Below, piece by piece: positions 22,531 through 35,600 of a stretch of 64,000 nucleotides of DNA. The DNA lies in the NCBI RefSeq assembly GCF_004210375.1, contig NC_134825.1, positions 1,674,001 through 1,738,000 on the forward strand. Reading direction: 5' to 3'. Under the pieces are notes generated by a model. That model was not told where the DNA came from and did no database searches. It saw only the letters and a list, made by a program, of their open reading frames with translations. The position numbers and the translations under genes were made by a program. The DNA is from Tachypleus tridentatus (lineage: Eukaryota > Arthropoda > Merostomata > Xiphosura > Limulidae). Each line of letters starts with the position of its first letter. The stretch's first letter is position 1.

Positions 22531-23584
22531 CTGAAGTTCAAAACTGCTTCAAGAAATGTTGTTAAAGAACTCTCCATTTAGTTAAACAACTGAAACTACA
22601 GTTGATAGTTTAAACCAAAATAAATTCATTGTCGGTTGTCTTTCCGATATTGAGAATAAACACATCACAGAAATAAAGAACAAAGTATGACAACGAGAAA
22701 ACTATGTTAAAAGAATAACAGAATAGTGTTCACATTTTTCCTATTAAATGCTAAAAAAAGTTTTTTTTTAATTTTTATTTTCCCTTTTCTTATTTTCATC
22801 TTTCCAAGCTCTACTCAAGTTAGTGGTTAAGTCTAACAACGCAAAATGCATATTTTTTCTTTATGTTCATTGGCCTTAAGGTTTTGGCCAGCAGTGTATA
22901 TAACTTTACAATATAGGTCTCGATCTTTGATGTGGGCATAATTAGCCCCTAGCATTGCTTTGTGCTTTAAAACTAAAAATAAGGAAGCTTATATCTAGCT
23001 CGAGATTGTTATTTCTTTGTATTATTTGACATTTTTATTCTAACTGTATTTTATACGTCTAATTGGTTTCAATAGTATAATTTTAATAATATATGTAGTT
23101 AACTATTTCTCTGCAATATTGAAATGTATATATTTCTTGCAAAGTTAAAAATTATACGAAATTTACATGTAGTTGAAAACTTGTTAATATTAAATTTTTC
23201 ATGTTTAAGTAGCTTTATAGATCTCCAATAGATATTTAGTTGAAAGGTGGCGTAAATATTGCTGAAGGATGTTGTTGGTTTGATTGGAATACGTGTTTTT
23301 GTGTTAGTGAGAGTTAGGCTTAGGCAGTTGAATTGATTATTGTAATTTTTTGGTGTATTTGCTGACTACAAAACAAAGATTAAACTACATATCCGTTATA
23401 TATATTTTACTAGCATTAAACGTAAAGTAATGCTGTAAGGCTTTATTCAGTAAAGCAACTAGAAATTTTGGAAATAATGTGTTGACTTAAGAATGTCAAT
23501 AGGCTGAGTGTCTGGACAAACTTGGTTTTAGACGAAAGTGAACTTAGAAAAACTGAACTTCAGTCAGTTGTAATTTGAAAGAAG
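22531..23584. other. Upstream region of CWC25, promoter not identified
   Basis: It begins with LINE remnants, then AT-rich DNA. A short tail-like phrase (TTGCTTTGTGCTTTAAAACT, near 22953) resembles the 3' end of the LINE family. The CWC25 promoter and 5' UTR should lie in the last few hundred bases, but no TATA box or initiator is convincing. Confidence 0.4.
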
Positions 23585-23602
23585 ATGGGAGGAGGGGATT
23601 TG
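23585..23602 (+). CDS. CWC25: CWC25 exon 1 (coding part)
   Basis: ATGGGAGGAGGGGATTTG encodes MGGGDL, the exact start expected for CWC25, and is followed at once by the donor GTAAGT (23603). Exon 2 then begins with NLKKSW in phase 0. This is far too short for gene finders; the assignment rests on the family's N-terminus and the donor. Intron 1 is 10,953 bases. Confidence 0.85.
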
Positions 23603-26600
23603 GTAAGTTATAAATATGAAAATAAAAAAGTTATGGTGTTGGTAGATGTACTGATTTCAAATTACATGGTTGATTATTAATATCCAAATCACTAGTTAAA
23701 ACTGACTAGTTAGGCTTTTCTTGAAGTAATCTTCACCCTTAGTTTTAGTCTTTCTTTCCTTTTTCCTTCCAAAGAGTAAGAAAGGCCATTGCCTCATGTA
23801 ATTATTGGAAGGATTTGAGAGGAAGTCTTATGGGATGATTCTTGGTATGGAATTGTATCTTCAGGTTATACCTTTTAAGGGATAGATTAAGATAACTTTT
23901 TTTTTTTAAATATAGCATTTGTTGACAAAGCTTTACCTAAAAAAACAATTAAAAAATAAATAAAGGTAAAAATGGTTATATATTTAGACAAATTCAACTC
24001 CCCCCCCCCCAGAACTTTAGTCTAAAGTTGTAATTATGAAACAGTTTATTAGTGATTCAGGAGTACCAGTATCTGTATATGACATGCTGTTGTCATGTTA
24101 ACAGCTAAACGATGAATGAATAGATACTTGTGTTGTTGGACTGAAAAATATCGAAGTTTTTATTTAAAATTATGAATCTGTCAAGTTCCTGAAAAGTTTT
24201 GTTTTTACAAATATAAAGACATACAAAATAGGCTGCAGACTGTATAGTAAGTGTTGTTTGCAAGTATATTAATTATTTATTGTTTTGTTAACTTAAGTTT
24301 TAAAATCAATTAGATATACATCATGATACCAGCCTTAGATATTGGATTGCTGCAATGCTGTTAACTCGACCTTTCTTGGCATTGTAGTGCATTCCCTTAT
24401 AGGTTTCGGCTCCATGGTGGGTGGTGTCAGTGGGCACTGAAATGTAGCGTCTTTATTATGGGTACCCTCATTTATGAAAAAATAAATAAAAATGAAAACA
24501 TTGAAAAAAAACAGTTTATCAGAATATGATCACACATGGACAACTCTTCTGTACAGTCAACATTGCAGTTAGATTTTGTACCCTATTTTCTAATTATTGC
24601 AGTCAGATATTGTACCTTATTTTCTAATTATCTGTTCCTTCTCTGAGAAATACTTAGGGCAGATGTTCCCATTTTTTATTCAAAAGGGATTATAGGGGCA
24701 TGCTGGCTCTCCTAAGTGAGTAAAGAAGTTGCACTGTAGAGACATTTTGGTGGAAACATCTTCACCACAACAAACCAAACTCCTCTTGAAATTGCACGAT
24801 ATTGTTGATATACCCATCATAGTTACTCCCAGAGGAGTTACAGTTGAGAGGGATTTGAAAAACATTCCTGAGTCAGAAATCGTTGCTGGTTTCTGCAGCC
24901 AAGGCATTTTAGCAATGCACCTTATCTCCACTCCCAAAGACAGAATTATGGTGTCTACTAATGTTCTGATATTGATGTTTACATCACCACATCCACCTGC
25001 CACAGTCAAAGCAGGTTATCTGAACTGTAAGATATGGCCATACATTTTTATGCTCTCAGATGTTTCCAGTGTCAATGGTTTGGTCACTCAAAAATATCAT
25101 GATGTGGTCCTTTAACATGTGCTCGTTGTGGTGTCAAAGACCATAAAGCTTACGAGAGCAAACTAGATCCACATTATGTTGACTGTAGTTGTCCACACTC
25201 CCCTTACTCTATTTTTTACCCTAAATGGGTGGAGAAGAAAGAGGTGCAATGTTTGAAGACTATAAACAATACCTCCTACCCAGAGGTTCGGAAATTATTA
25301 TCCCCAACTCCATGTTGTACATATGCTGCTGAATTCCATTTCACTGTCACAGTAGGAGTGCAGACTAACCTCTCAGTGCATCTAGCAGAGTCATTTGCAA
25401 AATATCTGTAGAATCTTTTGCATTCCATGATTAAAAGAGTTGACGAATCTACATCTACTTCCATCTCTGTCCATGCCACTCCTTCTAGTGACAGCCCTGC
25501 ATCGCCAGGTGGTTAAGACATTTGACTCGTAATCCGAGAATAGTGGGTTTGAGTCCCTGTCACACCAAACATGCTCACCCTTTCAGACGTGGGGCCTTAT
25601 AATGTAATGGTCAATCTCACTATTTGTTAGTAAAAGAGTAGCCCAAGAGTTGGCAGAGGGTGTTGATGACAAGCTGCCTTCCCTCTAGTCTTACACTGCT
25701 AAATTAAGGACGGCTAGTGCAGATAGCCCTCATGTAGCTTTGTGCGAAATTCAAAATCAAACAAACCTGTCTAGTGACTGCTTTAGCTCTGGGTTCAGAT
25801 GTTTCCTCAGGTCCATGCTCTTTTGCAGTCATGAGAAGTAAAATTACCATTTGTTCATGCTCTCAGTTGCTGGAATCTTTGTCCATAGACAGAGACCTGC
25901 CTACACAACATGGGACAGGATCCATGGAGGTCAATAGACCTTTGCCCTATAAAGAAAAAAACATGGTCAAAAACAGAATGAAGGGGCTTGCTGCCCAATT
26001 CACCTCTACATAAATAAAAATGACCACTCTGATCCAGTGGAACTGTTGGTGTTTTCATTCAGATATGGATGATATTAAGGATTTGTTTGATTCTTACCAT
26101 CCCATGTGTGTGTGTCTCTTTACAGGAAATGTTCCTGAAACCTGCTGATACAGTCACTCTTTGGCAGTTTTCTTTTGTACAGAAATGACAGGTTGTGTGA
26201 TGAACAAGTGCATGGTGGGGTGGCATTGCTGGTTGATCAACATGTGCCCACCCTGTCTTTGCCACTTGATACACTCTTGGAGGCTGTAGCCATCCATGCT
26301 TCCTTGGATCATACCATCACTATTTGTTCTCTTTAACTGGCTCCTGAATAGACCTATGAGCAGTTACTGTTTCTCTTTTTAATCTCGAGGGATTTTAATA
26401 GACATAATTTGCTCTGAGGTGGTGCTGATATTAATTGGTGGAGTCATTCTACAGAGTATATGCTCTTGGATCAAAACCTATCTCACTTCAGTACTGATTC
26501 TTATACTTATTTCCATTCACTGTTCTCTATTCTGGGAGAGTGTAACCCATGGGGCAGTGATAATTTTCCTATAATTTTGAAAGAATCTGGCAGTGATTCA

Positions 26601-29600
26601 TACCATTTGACCCACATGCCTCAATGGAAGTTGGACCAAGCCAACTGGCCCTTTTTCACTGCCCACTCAGAACTTCATCCTGCCATAGTCTGTAAACCAT
26701 TGATAGATGATTGTATGGAAGCAGTGACTGACTGTATTGTCCAGGCAGCTGCTAAGTATATCCTTAAAATCTCGACGTTTTCCACAGTATCCTTGTCCTT
26801 GGTAGAATCCTGCCTGCCACATAGTAAGGAAAGCTCAAAAATGGGCTTGGGATACCTAGGAAAGGTATCCCACACTTTTAAACTGCATTGCATTGTAGCA
26901 GGCCCATGCATATGCTTAGCAAGTTAGACATCAAAGCCAGAAGGAATCTTGGACTAAATGCACCTCTAGCATCTCTTCTATGACCAGATCTAAAGGTCCA
27001 GAGAAGATGCTGATGCTGAGAGTGTTGCCCTTGGAGAAAGCTTTTCTTGTGTATCCAGCACTTTTGCTTCATTAGCATCAAGATATTGGCAGAGTGGTTG
27101 CCTCTTTCCTTTTGGGCTGATCATCTCTGATTATAATTGCTGCATTGTGCTGATAGAATTCAAGTTTGCTCTTCTTTGGTCTGGCAGTACGTCAGTCGGA
27201 CCCAATGGTATTCATTATGAGATGTTGCATCATCTGTATCCTGCCTCTCTTGCTATTCTTTTGGTTATTTTTAATTAAATCTGGCAGGAGAATGTTTTTC
27301 CTGATGCTTGGTGCCATACCATTGTACTCTTTTTTTTTTTTTTTTTTCCAAACATGGGAAGGATACCAAAATTGCTCTGAGGAGCTGCCTCTGTAAGATC
27401 TTAGAAATGATAGTTAATGCTCATCTTGTTTGGTTCCTTGAATCAAACAACTCCTCTTATCCACTCAGTGTGGGTTCTAATGACAATGCTCCACCATGGA
27501 CCACCTGATTTGACTTGAAATGTCAATCAGGAAAGCCTTTCTCAAGCGAAAACATCTTGTATCAGTATTCTTTGACATTGAGAAGGCTTATGATACTACA
27601 TGGAGGTATGGCATATTGTGAGACCTACATTCATATGGATTGCATGACCATTTGCTCATTTTTATTAAAAATATTTTATTTGACAGGTGATTCCAAGCTT
27701 GTGTGGATTTGATACTTTCCTACAGGAACTTGGGGTCCCTCAGGGCTGTGTCTTGAGTGTTACACTTTTCATTATAAAGATTAATGCCCTTATTGGACAA
27801 CACTCCCTACAGTTGCAATCAGTCTCTATGTTGACGACTTCCACATTTCGAACCAGTTGTCGAGCATGAGGTTTATTGAATGGCAGATACAGACTGCCCT
27901 CATTCGCTTACGGAAGTGGACCACAGCAAACAATTTTACCTTTTTTGTCTCCAAAATCATTTGCATGCACTTCTGACACCAATGGAGTATTCATCCAGAT
28001 TCCAAGCTCTATCTTGGAGAAGTTGTGCTTTCCGTGGTCCCTCAGGCAAAGTTCTTGGGGCTTATCTTTGACTATAAGCCGACCTTTATTTCACACATCA
28101 AGCAGCTATGTGTCAAGTGTACAAGGGCACTGAACATTCTCCATATCCTCTCTTCCATGTCTTGGGGAGGAGATCAATGTTCTATGCTGAAAATATATCG
28201 TGCCCTTATTCCATCAAAACTGGAGTATGGGTTTATGGTCTATGGCTCTGCCAGGACCTTGGCCTTGAAGATGTTGGACCCTCTTCACCATTAAGGGCTT
28301 CAGCTCTGCACAGGGACCTTCTGCTCTTCCACAGTGAGGAGTTTGTATACTGAGTCTCATGAATCTCCTCTATATTTTCACCATTTGCAACCGTCTTTAC
28401 TGAATGCTTCAAAAGTTTGTTCCTTACCACAGCATCCTACCTGGGATTGTGTTTTCCTTCCTCAGTGGGCTATGCTTTTTCAGAATAGACAGACTACCAT
28501 TGTTCCTTTTGCACTTTGTTTCCAGGCACAGTTGGACGAATTTGGTCTGTCCTTGGATGATACAGCTATATCCACTGATCAGCCCATTCCACCAAGCCCC
28601 TAATTTGAAAAGAATTCTTACAAATTCAGAATTTAAGCAGTCAACCAAGGAAACTGGGGCCAAACGATGCAGTCACCCACGTTGTAAAATACGTGAACTC
28701 ATTCAGGAAATCGAAGACTTAAAAATTCAGAAGTTCAGGAGAAACTTTTCATATCAACACATAGATGGACTGTACATAAAAAAATCTAATATATTGTATA
28801 AAATGTGCAGGTTGTGGATTGGATTATATTGGGCAGACCGGGGACCAATTAAATAACAGAATGACTATCCACAGACAACAGATAAATCACTGAGAACTGT
28901 GACAAATCATAATGAGTAAACATTTAGACCAATGTGCAAAGGAAAAACACCTGAAATTCAGTGTAATACCATTCTATAAGGTTGGAAAAGATTGTGAGCA
29001 AACCAGAAAAAACTATAGAGAAACATTTTATCTATAAATATAAGCCAGAATTAAATTAAATTCCTCTAAATTAGTGGTACGAACAATTTTATGAATGAAA
29101 ACTTTACAAATCATGTGACTCTGATTCTGAAACAATCAAACACACTAATGTTCTGTATTTTCCCACCATTTATAATGCAGTGTGATTAGTGAATCATGAA
29201 ATGCATAACTGCAAATAAACGACCTTAATACCATCATGTGAAGCTTTAATTTCTGTATCAAGTTTGTGATTAGTTCATTTTTACTTTGTGTGTGTTTTAA
29301 TTATGTGTATATATATATGTTTTAATTGTTGCAAGTGTTTTCCACAGAAAGCTTCTTGCCCTAAAATCAAAGCTCCTTCTTCCTTGTATGTTTTGCAGAG
29401 TTTATGGTTTTCTTTCTGCATGATAAAGCTTCAAGTGAAAAGGCTAGGTAGTGTGAAAATGTTTAACAAGTTTTGGAGGAATTAAGCTTATACAAGTTAT
29501 ACAGTCATGTGAAAAAGTTAAGACATCCTATGAAAGCCTGTGTATTTTTGTAACATTTTTGGATATATAGATATTTAATCTCAATTTTAACAATACTGAA

Positions 29601-32600
29601 AGATTATAGGAATATAACTAAACAATTAAAACTGAAGAAAAGACTTTTCAAGATCTTCTGTAAATGTAATTCAACAAAAATGCATATTCTAACTGAGGAA
29701 AAAGTTTGGACACCCTACCTCCTAATAGCTAGTATTACCCCCTTTGGCTGAAATAACTGCAGTGAGACACTTCTTTTAGCCATCTACCAGTCTCTAACAT
29801 TGGTCTGAAGAAAGTTTGCCCCACTCTTCAATGCAGAATTCTTTCAGCTGTGAGATGTTTGAGGGGTTTCTTGCATGTACAGCCCACTTCAAGTCACCCC
29901 ACGGCATCTCAACGAGATTAAGATCTGGGCTTTGACCAGTATCTCTCTCAGTATTGTTAAAATTGAGATTAAATATCTATATTTCCAAAAATGTTACAAA
30001 AATACACAGGCTTTCATAGGGTGTCCTAACTTTTTCACATGACTGTATATAGTGCTTTCAGCATAGAATATTTCAGACCACTTTATATTACCAAATACAA
30101 TCCTTCCCTTTCTGAAACATTTTTGAAGGAAAAATGGTGGATTGTTGTATGTTTAGTTTCTTTTGAAAAATTGTGGTTACAATTATGTTTCATGTATTTT
30201 ATATGGTTCTTTCCACATTTTTAATTAATTAAGAAAGAGCCATTTTATGAATAATAAATATATTAATATGGTTGGAATTCTGATCACAACATTTGGACAT
30301 TAAGGGAATATTTGGTGATTAAAGACTAACATTGTATATTCATCCTTGAGAAGAGGTAAAAATCAACACAGTATGTATACTTGTAGGGTACAGATTTGTT
30401 CTCCGTCCCCATGAGACTGTTTAAACCAGGAAAAAAAAATAATTGGCTAAACTTTTCCCCTTGATTCTCCTATAACATAATGGACCTAAACCTGGGGTTT
30501 TCCTGATCCTACTAGAATTCTACCATACTTTACCAATATTCTAAAGTATTCTTACATTATGTGGATTTTCCATTTATTGTTTTGGGAAAAAGATTGCTAC
30601 AGCAGCACCATTAACATTTAAATTCAAACATGCCAAGTACAAGGTGTGTAGAAAATGTTCCATGTGTTGCTGCAGTCATGGTGGCAAAAGTATAGGAGAA
30701 AATTAAATGCAGAATGGGTTGTCAACCTGGTTCGTAGGTTCAGAAGACAAGAATGTTAGCAACACAATGAAATCATTTTGTGCTTTCAGAGTCTGTAACT
30801 GAATGAACCAAGGCTTGCTCATACATACCACAGATGTGTAATTAAAAATTGAATGAGCTACAGACAGGAGTTTCTATGAATTCTTCATATTATTCCCATT
30901 TTCTAAGCAGGGAAGTTTCAAAGAACACTTGGTGAAAAATGTCAATAAAAGATACTCCATATTCAATACAGATGGTTTCCTTTGTCAGTAGTATTTGCAA
31001 CAATTTGAAAAATTTTCTTAGCAGATCTAAATCAATTTATGGACATGGTATCGATCAGTTACCAAAAATTGCACTAGTAAGAATGGGGTGTTGTACAACT
31101 TAAACTTTTATCCCATTTTCAGAATGTAAAAGACTGAAACATTATGGGATGTTGGCATCTGGGTGATATTTTATTAAAGTAAAAAGGTTAATTGTGAAAT
31201 ATGATACTTCTGTTATGTCACTTTCAGTCAGGTTCATTTTGTCCCCATAAAATATGCAATTACATTCATGGGGTGAACATAATATTGAAATCAGAAGTAA
31301 ATCACCTAGTAAAGGGTTCCAAAACTGATATACAGATCATATATGGAAATGTTTAATGAAACAGTTTGTAGAGATCATTTTTTAAATTGGTAAGTTCTTT
31401 GACTCAGTGATGTGAAACCTTTGACTGTTGTGGACTATTCAACTGTGATTTGATGAATGATTTGTTTCTGATTTCTGCCATTTATACAATCAATCCAGAT
31501 TTGTGGAATGATTACAGAAACAAAATGGTTGTGAATCAAATGGTGAAATGTCATTTGGGTAATGAAGCAGTATGCTGTAGTGGTGATTACTCAGATAATC
31601 ATGCTTTGAATAAAAGTAAACTAAAACAAAACTTGCCAGACTTGTCAAATTCCCTTTGCTTTTATGGATTATTTGTAGGAAAACGTTCTTACAGATCAAC
31701 ATCGTATGCTTAATGATATTTGTAACAAAATGAATTTGTATGTGGGTCATCAGATTGGTGTACTCAGTCAGTGGGTAGAATAATTTCCAAGATAAAGTAA
31801 AAACTACTTTAAGAGAAACAGTACAATGTAGAGTAGTATTTAATGGTGTATAAGATGAAACTCACCCTGTTATATTATGAGAAAAGTATAGAGCATTTTG
31901 AAAAATATGAATTGAGTTGGTATGGTACAATGGTCCATATACTTTCAACTGTGAATGTAGATGCAGATGTTACAAATGGAAGGCGACTGGCTGACTTTGA
32001 TTTTATATATATATAAAAATTTGAAGCAGGGTTATTTTGGTGTACTCTCAGTTTTGAAAGCTATACTTGTACAGCTGCACAAAGATTTTCTGCATATCGA
32101 AAAGGTAATTATCTAAAGATTTATCATATGCATGAGCTTGTTGAAATATCATGATTAAACAGATACACAGGATCATGAGAGTTTCATTGATGTTCATTTT
32201 GTTTGTGCAATGGCCCATGTTTTTAGATATGTGGGAACTAAGTTTATATCTCCAATACAATACAATTTTTGAGTGCAATGAAAGGTTTAGGAAATGATGT
32301 CCCATTGTTGCATACACTCGATTGTGAACAGAAAGCAGTTTTTTTAGAAAGCTAATAAAAAATCAAGTTCTTAAAGACATCCTTTACTGAGTAAAGTGAT
32401 ATAATTTTGTATGGTGATGGAAAGGCTCATGTCAAAGAATACTTCAGTTTCCCATGACTTACAAGGGTTCATTTACAACCAGATGTGGTGGAACCTCAAA
32501 GTATTGCTGAAAATGGATCCAAAATGAAAGTTCAACATGAAGAGAAAGTCAAACAAGAGGATGAACTTCTAGATCAGATTGAACCTGAAGTTAAGATGAC

Positions 32601-35600
32601 TGATGCTGATGGTATAACAGTTGCTAATGAGCAATGTATCCATGGAAATTATTTCGTTCTTGATATGTAGAAAATATGTGAAGAAATTGAGGATGAAGAC
32701 CTTGAATTTACTGATGGGAGTGATACCAACAATGAGATTTTACGATGAATGTGATGTCATTGACGATGAGATAATTGAAGCAAGTGATAAAGAGGGTATA
32801 TTGCTACCCCAGGAAATTATTACTTTTTGTATAAAAGTTGCAATAGTTCCATCATTCGAAGTACAATGCTGATGTCTACAGTGGAAGAAACTCCAGATGT
32901 TGTGCCCATTGATGATACTATTTGTACAGTTTTCAATAGGAAATTCTCCTCACTGGCATTTTGTGAAAATCATAAATGCAAAGGACCACCGGGTCAACAT
33001 GATTTCATATCATTTTTAGTGTTAGAGGTTAACTGGATAGAAGATCTGTTGAATTTATTCAATGTATCAATAATGGTAATTCAGGTAATATTTTTGTTCT
33101 TGATCCTGAAAAATGTTATGAACCTTTTCAGAAAGGTTGAATGGTAAGGCCTGTAAAAGGAGAAACTTATGGATATTCATCATTAATGGAAATATAAGTG
33201 ATAAAAAGAAATGGATCCTGGTAACATGCTTGAGGAGTTGAAGTACCCCTCTACAATAAATCTACCACCTGAGAGCAAAATTTGTTCAGCAGTCAGTACC
33301 TTCATAGTAAAAGAAAAAAAGAACAGCCAGTGGCCATCTTTCAACTTGTATATGTTTGCCAGATATGCTTTCAAACATGACAAACAATATTCTTGATGCA
33401 AATGAAAACATTGTAGGAAGGGCATGCTATGCAGTGGTCTTGGAAAGATATGAGATGATAAAGTAGGCAAGCTTCACCAAAGAGTTCTTTGATCAGAAGA
33501 AAATAATAAAGAGGATCAGCCAAATCAAAAAGAAGAAAGGAAGGCACGCAGGTGAGGAAGAAGTCCAAAGAGATGTTTCATCATGGATTCTGTACTTGTA
33601 CTCTGAGTGAAATTGTCAACTATCTGTTCAGAACAGAATGTTAAACAGTATATCGTTTGATAGATGAAAACCTTGACTTTTTTTATTATAGGTAATATAT
33701 AAAAAAGAAAGAGAAAACTATTAAGTGATCTTATAAAAGAGGATGTGATCAGTGGGTGTGGCAGGATTGGTTGATCTTCTATTCAATGGTTCTGTAACAA
33801 AACAGAACTGAAGGTTATAAAAGTTATAGCTTCTCTGAGCAATTTATGTTTAATTTCTTACATTTCGAGGCGACGGTGGATAAAAGTGAGATAATAAGAT
33901 GCCTGGAGAAAATATGTCGGGTGCCACACACGAGGGGAAATTCAGGAATTTTTTAAATATTGCTTTGTAGAATTAAGAACTTAAATCTTATATGTTATTT
34001 AAGTATAATGAATATTAGTTAAGATTTTATGTTATACAAATTGTTATAACTCAAAGAAATAGTAGTTTAATAAAATTTTGTATGTAAGACATTGAAACTT
34101 TGTGTGAAGGATACCAATGCAAGAGAGTTGATGTTTGAATGAATACAGTATAATTACAAAGAATTCCTTCTTATATGCAAGTATGTTTAGAGTAATCCTG
34201 TTGTAATTAATGTTTCATATACATACAGCCTAATTACAGAAAATGTTTTCTTATGTACGAGTACATTGAAAACAATCCTGTTGTAATTTATGTTTGAAAT
34301 ATATACGTTCTAATTACAGAGATTTTTTTTATATAAAGTAGTACATGAAGAAGTATTATTATAATTATTATTTAAAATATATGCACATTTTCTTGTTTGA
34401 GAAAATATTTTTAATGCTAAATTGAATAAGTGAGTAGAAATTAGAATTAATTAAATGGTATCCTATGGTACACTCATAACATTTCAGTGTAACATTCAAT
34501 ATAATACTGTTATTTTTATGTGATGTATGTTGATAGTAAAATGATGGTTTTTCAGAATTTGAAAAAGTCATGGCATCCATCAACACTTAGGAACATTGAA
34601 AGGGTTTGGAAAGCTGAACAACAGCATGAAGCAGAACAAAAGAAAATTGAACAGCTTCAGAAAGAGCTGGAAGAAGAAAGAGGTAAAGAGGAGATTCAAC
34701 AGTTTGCTGAGGAAACAGGAGTCATAAAGTAAGTCTTTTCTAGTAGAGAAGGTGATTTTACATTTCTTTAAAACGTTTTACATATTGTTTTGTTACAATT
34801 TAAATAGTTGAACAAGTAAATGTCCTAGTTGTTCTGAGTGCATTGTTTACTTCTAGTTTGATTATTAACTCTGGTAAGATTTGTTTGTGATTCACAAGAC
34901 TACTATTTAAATCAGCTTTAGAATACATTGATTTTTATAATTATGTTAATCAGGTAGTGGGACTGGAATTGAGTACTTTGTTTTCTTAAAACCTTGCTAC
35001 ATGTATTTAATAACAAAAGTAAAACTGATATTGTTTTTTTGGCACTTGTGTGTAATGTTCAAATAGTAGATTAATAACACAATGTTAAAGCTATAAACAG
35101 TTAAAACATTTTCGATTCAGGCCAATTGATGGTCTCTAAAACATGGACTCTCCTTGTTTCAGTTATAACATGTTAAATGTTGAAATATGTGGAGTCCATA
35201 TTTTAGAAGCAACAGACTGGCTGGCATTAAAAATGGTTTGTAACTGTGTATCAGTTGCATTTTTATGATAATGGAATATCTATATAAAGGTAGTGAATAT
35301 ATCAATAGGTTCTGTTCAAGTTAGCTACATGGATGAGAAACAAGAATATACCTGGAGTCTCATTAATTAAATATACTGTTCAAACCAATAAAATGTGATT
35401 TAAAGTTTAGTTGTTAGTGAGAAGTTGTAATTAGTGACTCATTATTTCCTTTAGGTTATCATACTATGTAATGTTATGGTATAAGTACCTAATGCAGGAA
35501 TACATTTAGAAACCTATAGACCTCAAATGTGTGATATAAATTATATAACCTGTAGCTGTTTTTTTTCCATATTCATCTTTATTTGTCCATTTGTAATTCA

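Larger units (their letters stand above)
24345..28603 (+). mobile_element. LINE copy E in CWC25 intron 1, 3'-truncated
   Basis: The same family as copies A-D, with the leader (GGCTCCATGGTGGGTGGTGT, 24409), ORF1, endonuclease and RT through the thumb. It ends at about 28603, before RNase H, where a different element begins. A SINE splits it at 25493-25769. The orientation matches the host gene. Frames are broken but longer than in A-D, so this may be a younger copy. Confidence 0.8.
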
